Shown piece by piece: positions 1 to 8,428 of a stretch of DNA of 64,000 nucleotides. Origin of the DNA: Henricia sp. BOLD:AAB3569 (Eukaryota; Echinodermata; Asteroidea; Spinulosida; Echinasteridae); assembly GCA_037783545.1 (NCBI GenBank), contig JBBELK010001069.1, forward strand, positions 182,938 to 246,937, in the 5' to 3' direction. The notes below the pieces were generated by a model that worked only from the letters and a program-made list of their open reading frames with translations, did not search any database and was not told where the DNA came from. Made by a program: the position numbers and the translations under genes. How positions within the stretch are numbered: the first letter of the stretch is position 1; the number at the start of each line of letters is the position of its first letter.

Positions 1-56
1 GACGTTTGGACCACACTTTGACCAAATTGCCGAGCCAAACTGGGGTGCGTCAACGA

Positions 57-71
57 CAGTCCGAAGGACTG
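57..71. other. Perfect hairpin CAGTCC-GAA-GGACTG, present in most monomers
   Basis: The arms CAGTCC (57-62) and GGACTG (66-71) are exact reverse complements around a three-base GAA loop. A GAA triloop closed by a C-G pair is the core of the unusually stable DNA mini-hairpin known from d(GCGAAGC). Most monomers keep it intact. Recurrent variants alter the loop (GTCCAAAGG, for example in monomers at 7624, 9690, 12034, 14688, 61118), a stem base (AGCCC near 9452, 10027 and 11797; AGTCT at 10620; GGACTT in the monomers at 1476 and 4701) or the distal arm (GAATGACT near 8868 and 46022). Folding in the cell is inferred. Confidence 0.85.
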
Positions 72-89
72 AGCATGCGCACGACTCAG
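69..89. other. Second dyad CTGAG-N11-CTCAG enclosing GCATGC, overlapping the hairpin
   Basis: CTGAG (69-73) and CTCAG (85-89) are inverted copies separated by 11 bases that include part of the GCATGC palindrome. The left arm shares bases 69-71 with the right arm of the CAGTCC hairpin, so the two folds are mutually exclusive. Only the sequence symmetry is directly seen. Confidence 0.6.
70..81. promoter_or_regulatory. NRF1-like palindromic site TGAGCATGCGCA
   Basis: The NRF1-family consensus is YGCGCAYGCGCR. This 12-mer matches 11 of 12 positions (A instead of C at the third). It lies at the same place in nearly every monomer, giving more than 200 potential sites. A few copies lose it, for example GCATGCCC in the monomer at 14098 and CATACGC in the monomer at 22358. 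No transcription unit is visible nearby, and binding is unproven. Confidence 0.3.
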
Positions 90-93
90 GAGT

Positions 94-113
94 ACACCAA
101 AGAGGTGTGTACA
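94..113. other. Dyad ACACC-AAAGA-GGTGT followed by TGTACA palindrome
   Basis: ACACC (94-98) and GGTGT (104-108) form a perfect 5 bp stem over a 5-base loop. TGTACA (108-113) is a self-complementary hexamer directly after it. The C-to-T change at unit 95 (AGTATACC) breaks the stem in alternating monomers of the first 7 kb, and G-to-T at unit 105 (AAAGATGTG) breaks it in many monomers from 27 kb onward. Confidence 0.6.
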
Positions 114-186
114 GACAGCCACGGTTTGCGTGAGCAGTCAGGAAGCCCCAACCCAGTTTTCCCTAAACTTTGAAATTTCTCTGCCA

Positions 187-199
187 TTTCCCGGCGAAA
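187..199. other. TTTC-CCGGC-GAAA dyad with recurrent CpG transitions
   Basis: TTTC (187-190) and GAAA (196-199) are inverted around CCGGC. The first CpG (192-193) is repeatedly changed: to TpG (CCTGG) in the monomers at 296, 886, 3521, 4111 and 4996, and to CpA (CCCAGC) in monomers near 8110, 10160, 13405, 19599, 22254, 61605 and 63966. A T-to-G change at unit 188 gives GCCATGTCC in the 7-14 kb and 60-64 kb blocks. Confidence 0.55.
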
Positions 200-208
200 G
201 TCTGTCAA

Positions 209-214
209 TTTTTT
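209..214 (+). repeat. T6 tract, the only microsatellite-like slippage site of the monomer
   Basis: The standard context is GTCAATTTTTTAGG. Ten monomers have one extra T here. A different class (GTCATTTTTTTAGG) reaches T7 by A-to-T substitution at unit 208 without changing length, for example near 1682, 4907, 20500, 23153, 25514, 29055 and 31415. Shorter or broken forms occur as TTTTGTAGG (about 32893, 35253, 37613, 41448, 46757, 53547 and later) and TTTTTAAGG (about 49409, 51182, 52363, 54429). Confidence 0.85.
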
Positions 215-242
215 AGGACAAGTGCGCAATATAGAGAGTTTG

Positions 243-250
243 GAGCATGC
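243..250. repeat. Second GAGCATGC copy, 172 bp after the first
   Basis: The octamer GAGCATGC occurs at unit 71-78 and 243-250, so GCATGC palindromes recur at alternating spacings of 172 and 123 bp along the array. Variant monomers lose this copy through GCATGT (for example near 20835, 23490, 24669, 26734, 27914, 30274, 39714), GAGTATGC (near 32926, 35286, 37646, 41481), GCATCC (42075) or GCCTGC (13458), and in the deletion monomers. Confidence 0.8.
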
Positions 251-260
251 AAAATTTGAA

Positions 261-272
261 GTTCGTCGGAAC
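261..272. other. GTTC-GTCG-GAAC dyad
   Basis: GTTC (261-264) and GAAC (269-272) are inverted around GTCG. A widespread subtype reads GTCCGTCGGAAC, always together with GCACAATTT at unit 252, which breaks one stem pair. A rarer subtype reads GTTCGTTGGAAC (about 6144 and 7296). TTCGTTGGAA is the left half of the mammalian CENP-B box, but the required right-hand CGGG is absent. Confidence 0.5.
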
Positions 273-284
273 ATTTTTCGACCT

Positions 285-328
285 CCAAATTTGCCGACGT
301 TTGGAGCACACTTTGACCAAATTGCCGA
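285..328 (+). repeat. Short direct near-repeat straddling the monomer junction
   Basis: CCAAATTTGCCGA (285-297) and CCAAATTGCCGA (317-328) differ only by one T in the T run and lie 32 bp apart across each monomer junction. One rearrangement of the array (2951-3225) starts in this zone. Confidence 0.75.
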
Positions 329-2950
329 GCCAAACTGGGGTGCGTCAACGACAGTCCGAAGGACTGAGCATGCGCACGACTCAGGAGTACACCAAAGAGG
401 TGTGTACAGACAGCCACGGTTTGCGTGAGCAGTCAGGAAGCCCCAACCCAGTTTTCCCTAAACTTTGAAATTTCTCTGCCATTTCCTGGCGAAAGTCTGT
501 CAATTTTTTAGGACAAGTGCGCAATATAGAGAGTTTGGAGCATGCAAAATTTGAAGTTCGTCGGAACATTTTTCGACCTCCAAATTTGCCGACGTTTGGA
601 CCACACTTTGACCAAATTGCCGAGCCAAACTGGGGTGCGTCAACGACAGTCCGAAGGACTGAGCATGCGCACGACTCAGGAGTATACCAAAGAGGTGTGT
701 ACAGACAGCCACGGTTTGCGTGAGCAGTCAGGAAGCCCCAACCCAGTTTTCCCTAAACTTTGAAATTTCTCTGCCATTTCCCGGCGAAAGTCTGTCAATT
801 TTTTAGGACAAGTGCGCAATATAGAGAGTTTGGAGCATGCAAAATTTGAAGTTCGTCGGAACATTTTTCGACCTCCAAATTTGCCGACGTTTGGACCACA
901 CTTTGACCAAATTGCCGAGCCAAACTGGGGTGCGTCAACGACAGTCCGAAGGACTGAGCATGCGCACGACTCAGGAGTACACCAAAGAGGTGTGTACAGA
1001 CAGCCACGGTTTGCGTGAGCAGTCAGGAAGCCCCAACCCAGTTTTCCCTAAACTTTGAAATTTCTCTGCCATTTCCTGGCGAAAGTCTGTCAATTTTTTA
1101 GGACAAGTGCGCAATATAGAGAGTTTGGAGCATGCAAAATTTGAAGTTCGTCGGAACATTTTTCGACCTCCAAATTTGCCGACGTTTGGACCACACTTTG
1201 ACCAAATTGCCGAGCCAAACTGGGGTGCGTCAACGACAGTCCGAAGGACTGAGCATGCGCACGACTCAGGAGTATACCAAAGAGGTGTGTACAGACAGCC
1301 ACGGTTTGCGTGAGCAGTCAGGAAGCCCCAACCCAGTTTTCCCTAAACTTTGAAATTTCTCTGCCATTTCCCGGCGAAAGTCTGTCAATTTTTTAGGACA
1401 AGTGCGCAATATAGAGAGTTTGGAGCATGCAAAATTTGAAGTTCGTCGGAACATTTTTCGACCTCCAAATTTGCCGACGTTTGGACCACACTTTGACCAA
1501 ATTGCCGAGCCAAACTGGGGTGCGTCAACGACAGTCCGAAGGACTTAGCATGCGCACGACTCAGGAGTACACCAAAGAGGTGTGTACAGACAGCCACGGT
1601 TTGCGTGAGCAGTCAGGAAGCCCCAACCCAGTTTTCCCTAAACTTTGAAATTCCTCTGCCATTTCCCGGCGAAAGTCTGTCATTTTTTTAGGACAAGTGC
1701 GCAATATAGAGAGTTTGGAGCATGCAAAATTTGAAGTTCGTCGGAACATTTTTCGACCTCCAAATTTGCCGACGTTTGGACCACACTTTGACCAAATTGC
1801 CGAGCCAAACTGGGGTGCGTCAACGACAGTCCGAAGGACTGAGCATGCGCACGACTCAGGAGTACACCAAAGAGGTGTGTACAGACAGTCACGGTTTGCG
1901 TGAGCAGTCAGGAAGCCCCAACCCAGTTTTCCCTAAACTTTGAAATTTATCTGCCATTTCCCGGCGAAAGTCTGTCAATTTTTTAGGACAAGTGCGCAAT
2001 ATAGAGAGTTTGGAGCATGCAAAATTTGAAGTTCGTCGGAACATTTTTCGACCTCCAAATTTGCCGACGTTTGGACCACACTTTGACCAAATTGCCGAGC
2101 CAAACTGGGGTGCGTCAACGACAGTCCGAAGGACTGAGCATGCGCACGACTCAGGAGTATACCAAAGAGGTGTGTACAGACAGCCACGGTTTGCGTGAGC
2201 AGTCAGGAAGCCCCAACCCAGTTTTCCCTAAACTTTGAAATTTCTCTGCCATTTCCCGGCGAAAGTCTGTCAATTTTTTAGGACAAGTGCGCAATATAGA
2301 GAGTTTGGAGCATGCAAAATTTGAAGTTCGTCGGAACATTTTTCGACCTCCAAATTTGCCGACGTTTGGACCACACATTGACCAAATTGCCGAGCCAAAC
2401 TGGGGTGCGTCAACGACAGTCCGAAGGACTGAGCATGCGCACGAATCAGGAGTACACCAAAGAGGTCTGAACAGACAGCCACGGTTTGCGTGAGCAGTCA
2501 GGAAGCCCCAACCCAGTTTTCCCTAAACTTTGAAATTTCTCTGCCATTTCCCGGCGAAAGTCTGTCAATTTTTTAGGACAAGTGCGCAATATAGAGAGTT
2601 TGGAGCATGCAAAATTTGAAGTTCGTCGGAACATTTTTCGACCTCCAAATTTGCCGACGTTTGGACCACACTTTGACCAAATTGCCGAGCCAAACTGGGG
2701 TGCGTCAACGACGGTCCGAAGGACTGAGCATGTGCACGACTCAGGAGTACACCAAAGAGGTGTGTACAGACAGCCACGGTTTGCGTGAGCAGTCAGGAAG
2801 CCCCAACCCAGTTTTCCCTAAACTTTGAAATTTCTCTGCCATTTCCCGGCGAAAGTCTGTCAATTTTTTAGGACAAGTGCGCAATATAGAGAGTTTGGAG
2901 CATGCAAAATTTGAAGTTAGTCGGAACATTTTTCGACCTCCAAATTTGCC

Positions 2951-3225
2951 GACCTCCAAATTTGCCAAACTGGGGTGCGTCAACGACAGTCCGAAGGACT
3001 GAGCATGCGCACGACTCAGGAGTATACCAAAGAGGTGTGTACAGACAGCCACGGTTTGCGTGAGCAGTCAGGAAGCCCCAACCCAGTTTTCCCTAAACTT
3101 TGAAATTTCTCTGCCATTTCCCGGCGAAAGTCTGTCAATTTTTTAGGACAAGTGCGCAATATAGAGAGTTTGGAGCATGCAAAATTTGAAGTTCGTCGGA
3201 ACATTTTTCGACCTCCAAATTTGCC
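2951..3225 (+). repeat. 275 bp rearranged monomer (net -20)
   Basis: After a normal GACCTCCAAATTTGCC the same 16 bases are repeated (2951-2966), and the sequence then jumps to CAAACTGGGG. The first 36 bases of the monomer are therefore missing and 16 bases of the preceding monomer end are duplicated. The ends share GCC microhomology. The event is not propagated elsewhere in the window. Confidence 0.85.
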
Positions 3226-6087
3226 GACGTTTGGACCACACTTTGACCAAATTGCCGAGCCAAACTGGGGTGCGTCAACGACAGTCCGAAGGACTGAGCA
3301 TGCGCACGACTCAGGAGTACACCAAAGAGGTGTGTACAGACAGCCACGGTTTGCGTGAGCAGTCAGGAAGCCCCAACCCAGTTTTCCCTAAACTTTGAAA
3401 TTTCTCTGCCATTTCCCGGCGAAAGTCTGTCAATTTTTTAGGACAAGTGCGCAATATAGAGAGTTTGGAGCATGCAAAATTTGAAGTTCGTCGGAACATT
3501 TTTCGACCTCCAAATTTGCCGACGTTTGGAGCACACTTTGACCAAATTGCCGAGCCAAACTGGGGTGCGTCAACGACAGTCCGAAGGACTGAGCATGCGC
3601 ACGACTCAGGAGTACACCAAAGAGGTGTGTACAGACAGCCACGGTTTGCGTGAGCAGTCAGGAAGCCCCAACCCAGTTTTCCCTAAACTTTGAAATTTCT
3701 CTGCCATTTCCTGGCGAAAGTCTGTCAATTTTTTAGGACAAGTGCGCAATATAGAGAGTTTGGAGCATGCAAAATTTGAAGTTCGTCGGAACATTTTTCG
3801 ACCTCCAAATTTGCCGACGTTTGGACCACACTTTGACCAAATTGCCGAGCCAAACTGGGGTGCGTCAACGACAGTCCGAAGGACTGAGCATGCGCACGAC
3901 TCAGGAGTATACCAAAGAGGTGTGTACAGACAGCCACGGTTTGCGTGAGCAGTCAGGAAGCCCCAACCCAGTTTTCCCTAAACTTTGAAATTTCTCTGCC
4001 ATTTCCCGGCGAAAGTCTGTCAATTTTTTAGGACAAGTGCGCAATATAGAGAGTTTGGAGCATGCAAAATTTGAAGTTCGTCGGAACATTTTTCGACCTC
4101 CAAATTTGCCGACGTTTGGACCACACTTTGACCAAATTGCCGAGCCAAACTGGGGTGCGTCAACGACAGTCCGAAGGACTGAGCATGCGCACGACTCAGG
4201 AGTACACCAAAGAGGTGTGTACAGACAGCCACGGTTTGCGTGAGCAGTCAGGAAGCCCCAACCCAGTTTTCCCTAAACTTTGAAATTTCTCTGCCATTTC
4301 CTGGCGAAAGTCTGTCAATTTTTTAGGACAAGTGCGCAATATAGAGAGTTTGGAGCATGCAAAATTTGAAGTTCGTCGGAACATTTTTCGACCTCCAAAT
4401 TTGCCGACGTTTGGACCACACTTTGACCAAATTGCCGAGCCAAACTGGGGTGCGTCAACGACAGTCCGAAGGACTGAGCATGCGCACGACTCAGGAGTAT
4501 ACCAAAGAGGTGTGTACAGACAGCCACGGTTTGCGTGAGCAGTCAGGAAGCCCCAACCCAGTTTTCCCTAAACTTTGAAATTTCTCTGCCATTTCCCGGC
4601 GAAAGTCTGTCAATTTTTTAGGACAAGTGCGCAATATAGAGAGTTTGGAGCATGCAAAATTTGAAGTTCGTCGGAACATTTTTCGACCTCCAAATTTGCC
4701 GACGTTTGGACCACACTTTGACCAAATTGCCGAGCCAAACTGGGGTGCGTCAACGACAGTCCGAAGGACTTAGCATGCGCACGACTCAGGAGTACACCAA
4801 AGAGGTGTGTACAGACAGCCACGGTTTGCGTGAGCAGTCAGGAAGCCCCAACCCAGTTTTCCCTAAACTTTGAAATTCCTCTGCCATTTCCCGGCGAAAG
4901 TCTGTCATTTTTTTAGGACAAGTGCGCAATATAGAGAGTTTGGAGCATGCAAAATTTGAAGTTCGTCGGAACATTTTTCGACCTCCAAATTTGCCGACGT
5001 TTGGACCACACTTTGACCAAATTGCCGAGCCAAACTGGGGTGCGTCAACGACAGTCCGAAGGACTGAGCATGCGCACGACTCAGGAGTATACCAAAGAGG
5101 TGTGTACAGACAGCCACGGTTTGCGTGAGCAGTCAGGAAGCCCCAACCCAGTTTTCCCTAAACTTTGAAATTTCTCTGCCATTTCCTGGCGAAAGTCTGT
5201 CAATTTTTTAGGACAAGTGCGCAATATAGAGAGTTTGGAGCATGCAAAATTTGAAGTTCGTCGGAACATTTTTCGACCTCCAAATTTGCCGACGTTTGGA
5301 CCACACTTTGACCAAATTGCCGAGCCAAACTGGGGTGCGTCAACGACAGTCCGAAGGACTGAGCATGCGCACGACTCAGGAGTACACCAAAGAGGTGTGT
5401 ACAGACAGTCACGGTTTGCGTGAGCAGTCAGGAAGCCCCAACCCAGTTTTCCCTAAACTTTGAAATTTATCTGCCATTTCCCGGCGAAAGTCTGTCAATT
5501 TTTTAGGACAAGTGCGCAATATAGAGAGTTTGGAGCATGCAAAATTTGAAGTTCGTCGGAACATTTTTCGACCTCCAAATTTGCCGACGTTTGGACCACA
5601 CTTTGACCAAATTGCCGAGCCAAACTGGGGTGCGTCAACGACAGTCCGAAGGACTGAGCATGCGCACGACTCAGGAGTATACCAAAGAGGTGTGTACAGA
5701 CAGCCACGGTTTGCGTGAGCAGTCAGGAATCCCCAACCCAGTTTTCCCTAAACTTTGAAATTTCTCTGCCATTTCCCGGCGAAAGTCTGTCAATTTTTTA
5801 GGACAAGTGCGCAATATAGAGAGTTTGGAGCATGCAAAATTTGAAGTTCGTCGGAACATTTTTCGACCTCCAAATTTGCCGACGTTTGGACCACACTTTG
5901 ACCAAATTGCCGAGCCAAACTGGGGTGCGTCAACGATAGTCCGAAGGACTGAGCATGCGCACGACTCAGGAGTACACCAAAGAGGTGTGTACAGACAGCC
6001 ACGGTTTGCGTGAGCAGTCAGGAAGCCCCAACCCAGTTTTCCCTAAACTTTGAAATTCCTCTGCCATTTCCCGGCGAAAGTCTGTCA

Positions 6088-6095
6088 TTTTTTTT
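6088..6095 (+). repeat. T8 tract (+1)
   Basis: This is the longest T run in the window, from an A-to-T change plus one inserted T. Its duplicate at about 7240 has T7, so the inserted T arose, or was lost, after the 4-mer duplication. Confidence 0.85.
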
Positions 6096-6471
6096 AGGAC
6101 AAGTGCGCAATATAGAGAGTTTGGAGCATGCAAAATTTGAAGTTCGTTGGAACATTTTTCGACCTCCAAATTTGCCGACGTTTGGACCACACATTGACCA
6201 AATTGCCGAGCCAAACTGGGGTGCGTCAACGACAGTCCGAAGGACTGAGCATGCGCACGAATCAGGAGTACACCAAAGAGGTCTGTACAGACAGCCACGG
6301 TTTGCGTGATCAGTCAGGAAGCCCCAACCCAGTTTTCCCTAAACTTTGAAATTTCTCTGCCATTTCCCGGCGAAAGTCTGTCAATTTTTTAGGACAAGTG
6401 CGCAATATAGAGAGTTTGGAGCATGCAAAATTTGAAGTTCGTCGGAACATTTTTCGACCTCCAAATTTGCC

Positions 6472-6738
6472 GACGTTTGGACCACACTTTGACCAAATTG
6501 CCGAGCCAAACTGGGGTGCGTCAACGACTCAGGAGTACACCAAAGAGGTGTGTACAGACAGCCACGGTTTGCGTGAGCAGTCAGGAATCCCCAACCCAGT
6601 TTTCCCTAAACTTTGAAATTTCTCTGCCATTTCCCGGCGAAAGTCTGTCAATTTTTTAGGACAAGTGCGCAATATAGAGAGTTTGGAGCATGCAAAATTT
6701 GAAGTTCGTCGGAACATTTTTCGACCTCCAAATTTGCC
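6472..6738 (+). repeat. 267 bp monomer with a 28 bp deletion that removes the hairpin
   Basis: The junction CAACGAC|TCAGG lies at 6528/6529. Unit bases 58-85 or equivalent are missing: the span between two ACGAC copies (unit 53-57 and 81-85) plus one copy of the repeat. The lost segment contains the CAGTCC-GAA-GGACTG hairpin except its first base, and the first GCATGC. Deletion between direct repeats flanking a hairpin is the signature of replication slippage across a folded template. Confidence 0.9.
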
Positions 6739-8421
6739 GACGTTTGGACCACACTTTGACCAAATTGCCGAGCCAAACTGGGGTGCGTCAACGACAGTCC
6801 GAAGGACTGAGCATGCGCACGACTCAGGAGTATACCAAAGAGGTGTGTACAGACAGCCACGGTTTGCGTGAGCAGTCAGGAAGCCCCAACCCAGTTTTCC
6901 CTAAACTTTGAAATTTCTCTGCCATTTCCCGGCGAAAGTCTGTCAATTTTTTAGGACAAGTGCGCAATATAGAGAGTTTGGAGCATGCAAAATTTGAAGT
7001 TCGTCGGAACATTTTTCGACCTCCAAATTTGCCGACGTTTGGACCACACTTTGACCAAATTGCCGAGCCAAACTGGGGTGCGTCAACGATAGTCCGAAGG
7101 ACTGAGCATGCGCACGACTCAGGAGTACACCAAAGAGGTGTGTACAGACAGCCACGGTTTGCGTGAGCATTCAGGAAGCCCCAACCCAGTTTTCCCTAAA
7201 CTTTGAAATTCCTCTGCCATTTCCCGGCGAAAGTCTGTCATTTTTTTAGGACAAGTGCGCAATATAGAGAGTTTGGAGCATGCAAAATTTGAAGTTCGTT
7301 GGAACATTTTTCGACCTCCAAATTTGCCGACGTTTGGACCACACATTGACCAAATTGCCGAGCCAAACTGGGGTGCGTCAACGACAGTCCGAAGGACTGA
7401 GCATGCGCACGAATCAGGAGTACACCAAAGAGGTCTGTACAGACAGCCACGGTTTTCGTGAGCAGTCAGGAAGCCCCAACCCAGTTTTCCCTAAACTTTG
7501 AAATTTATCTGCCATGTCCCGGCGAAAGTCTGTCAATTTTTTAGGACAAGTGCGCAATATAGAGAGTTTGGAGCATGCAAAATTTGAAGTTCGTCGGAAC
7601 ATTTTTCGACCTCCAAATTTGCCGACGTTTGGACTACACTTTGACCAAATTGCCGAGCCAAACTGGGGTGCGTCAACGACAGTCCAAAGGACTGAGCATG
7701 CTCACGACTCAGGAGTACACCAAAGAGGTGTGTACAGACAGCCACGGTTTGCGTGAGCAGTCAGGAATCCCCAACCCAGTTTTCCCTAAACTTTGAAATT
7801 CCTCTGCCATTTCCCGGCGAAAGTCTGTCAATTTTTTAGGACAAGTGCGCAATATAGAGAGTTTGGAGCATGCACAATTTGAAGTCCGTCGGAACATTTT
7901 TCGACCTCCAAATTTGCCGACGTTTGGACCACACTTTGACCAAATTGCCGAGCCAAACTGGGGTGCGTCAACGACAGTCCGAAGGACTGAGCATGCGCAC
8001 GACTCAGGAGTACACCAAAGAGGTGTGTACATACAGCCACGGTTTGCGTGAGCAGTCAGGAAGCCCCAACCCAGTTTTCCCTAAACTTTGAAATTTCTCT
8101 GCCATTTCCCAGCGAAAGTCTGTCAATTTTTTAGGACAAGTGCGCAATATAGAGAGTTTGGAGCATGCAAAATTTGAAGTTCGTCGGAACATTTTTCGAC
8201 CTCCAAATTTGCCGACGTTTGGACCACACTTTGACCAAATTGCCGAGCCAAACTGGGGTGCGTCAACGACAGTCCGAAGGACTGAGCATGCGCACGACTC
8301 AGGAGTACACCAAAGAGGTGTGTACAGACAGCCACGGTTTGCGTGAGCAGTCAGGAAGCCCCAACCCAGTTTTCCCTAAACTTTGAAATTTCTCTGCCAT
8401 TTCCCGGCGAAAGTCTGTCAA

Positions 8422-8428
8422 TTTTTTT
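8422..8428 (+). repeat. T7 tract (+1) in the left flank
   Basis: One inserted T in the standard GTCAATTTTTTAGG context makes the monomer starting at 8214 296 bp long. This is the only true AA-T7 length variant left of 50 kb. Confidence 0.85.

Larger units (their letters stand above)
1..295 (+). repeat. Reference monomer, identical to the inferred consensus
   Basis: This first copy carries the majority state at every variable site I examined, so it is used as the coordinate frame. It has 143 G+C of 295 and 16 CpGs counting the one formed across the monomer junction. Landmarks in order: GTTTGG 4-9 and CCAAAC 35-40 (inverted pair); hairpin 57-71; GCATGC 73-78; hairpin ACACC/GGTGT 94-108; TGTACA 108-113; TTTC/GAAA dyad 187-199; T6 tract 209-214; second GCATGC 245-250; GTTC/GAAC dyad 261-272; CAAATTTG palindrome 286-293. 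Frequently variable positions include 11 (C/G), 61-63, 71 (G/T), 82 (C/T), 95 (C/T), 105 (G/T), 128-130, 146 (G/T), 192-193, 208, 252, 256 and 263. The choice of start is arbitrary. Confidence 0.97.
1..5880 (+). repeat. HOR block A: 11-mer duplicated once, with internal alternating dimers
   Basis: Monomers 1-11 (1-3225) match monomers 12-20 (3226-5880). Variants repeating with a shift of 3225 include GGAGCACAC at unit 11 (about 306 and 3531), GGACTTAGC followed by AAATTCCTC and GTCATTTTTTT (about 1545-1690 and 4770-4915). The shift grows to 3520 after one extra monomer is gained near 4996-5290 (CAGTCACGG at about 1889 and 5409). Within each copy, monomers alternate between AGTACACC with a following CCTGG and AGTATACC with a following CCCGG, a 590 bp dimer. 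Confidence 0.85.
5586..7623 (+). repeat. 4-mer tandem duplication (shift 1153 bp)
   Basis: The pair at 5881-6471 recurs at 7034-7623. Shared marks are CGATAGTCC (about 5934 and 7087), AAATTCCTC plus an A-to-T extended T tract (about 6056-6095 and 7206-7247), GTTCGTTGGAAC, CACACATTG, CACGAATCAGG and GGTCTGTAC. The shift is 4 x 295 minus 28 (the deletion at 6528) plus 1 (the T8 tract in the second pair's source copy). Confidence 0.8.

Noticed and set aside
40-46. G-quadruplex potential
   Set aside because: The monomer has a single GGGG run (unit 42-45) and no further G runs nearby, so a local quadruplex is not supported.
201-220. Telomere-like or other microsatellite content
   Set aside because: Only a T6-T8 run is present. 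No TTAGGG-type or other short tandem motif repeats within the monomer.
259-270. RNA polymerase III B box of a tRNA-derived SINE
   Set aside because: AAGTTCGTCGG shares only the GTTCG core with GGTTCGANTCC. No A box at proper spacing, no tRNA fold and no SINE tail are present.
262-278. CENP-B box
   Set aside because: TTCGTCGGAA matches the left half (exactly TTCGTTGGAA in a few monomers near 6144 and 7296), but the essential CGGG is replaced by ATTT. Only about half of the 17 bases match.
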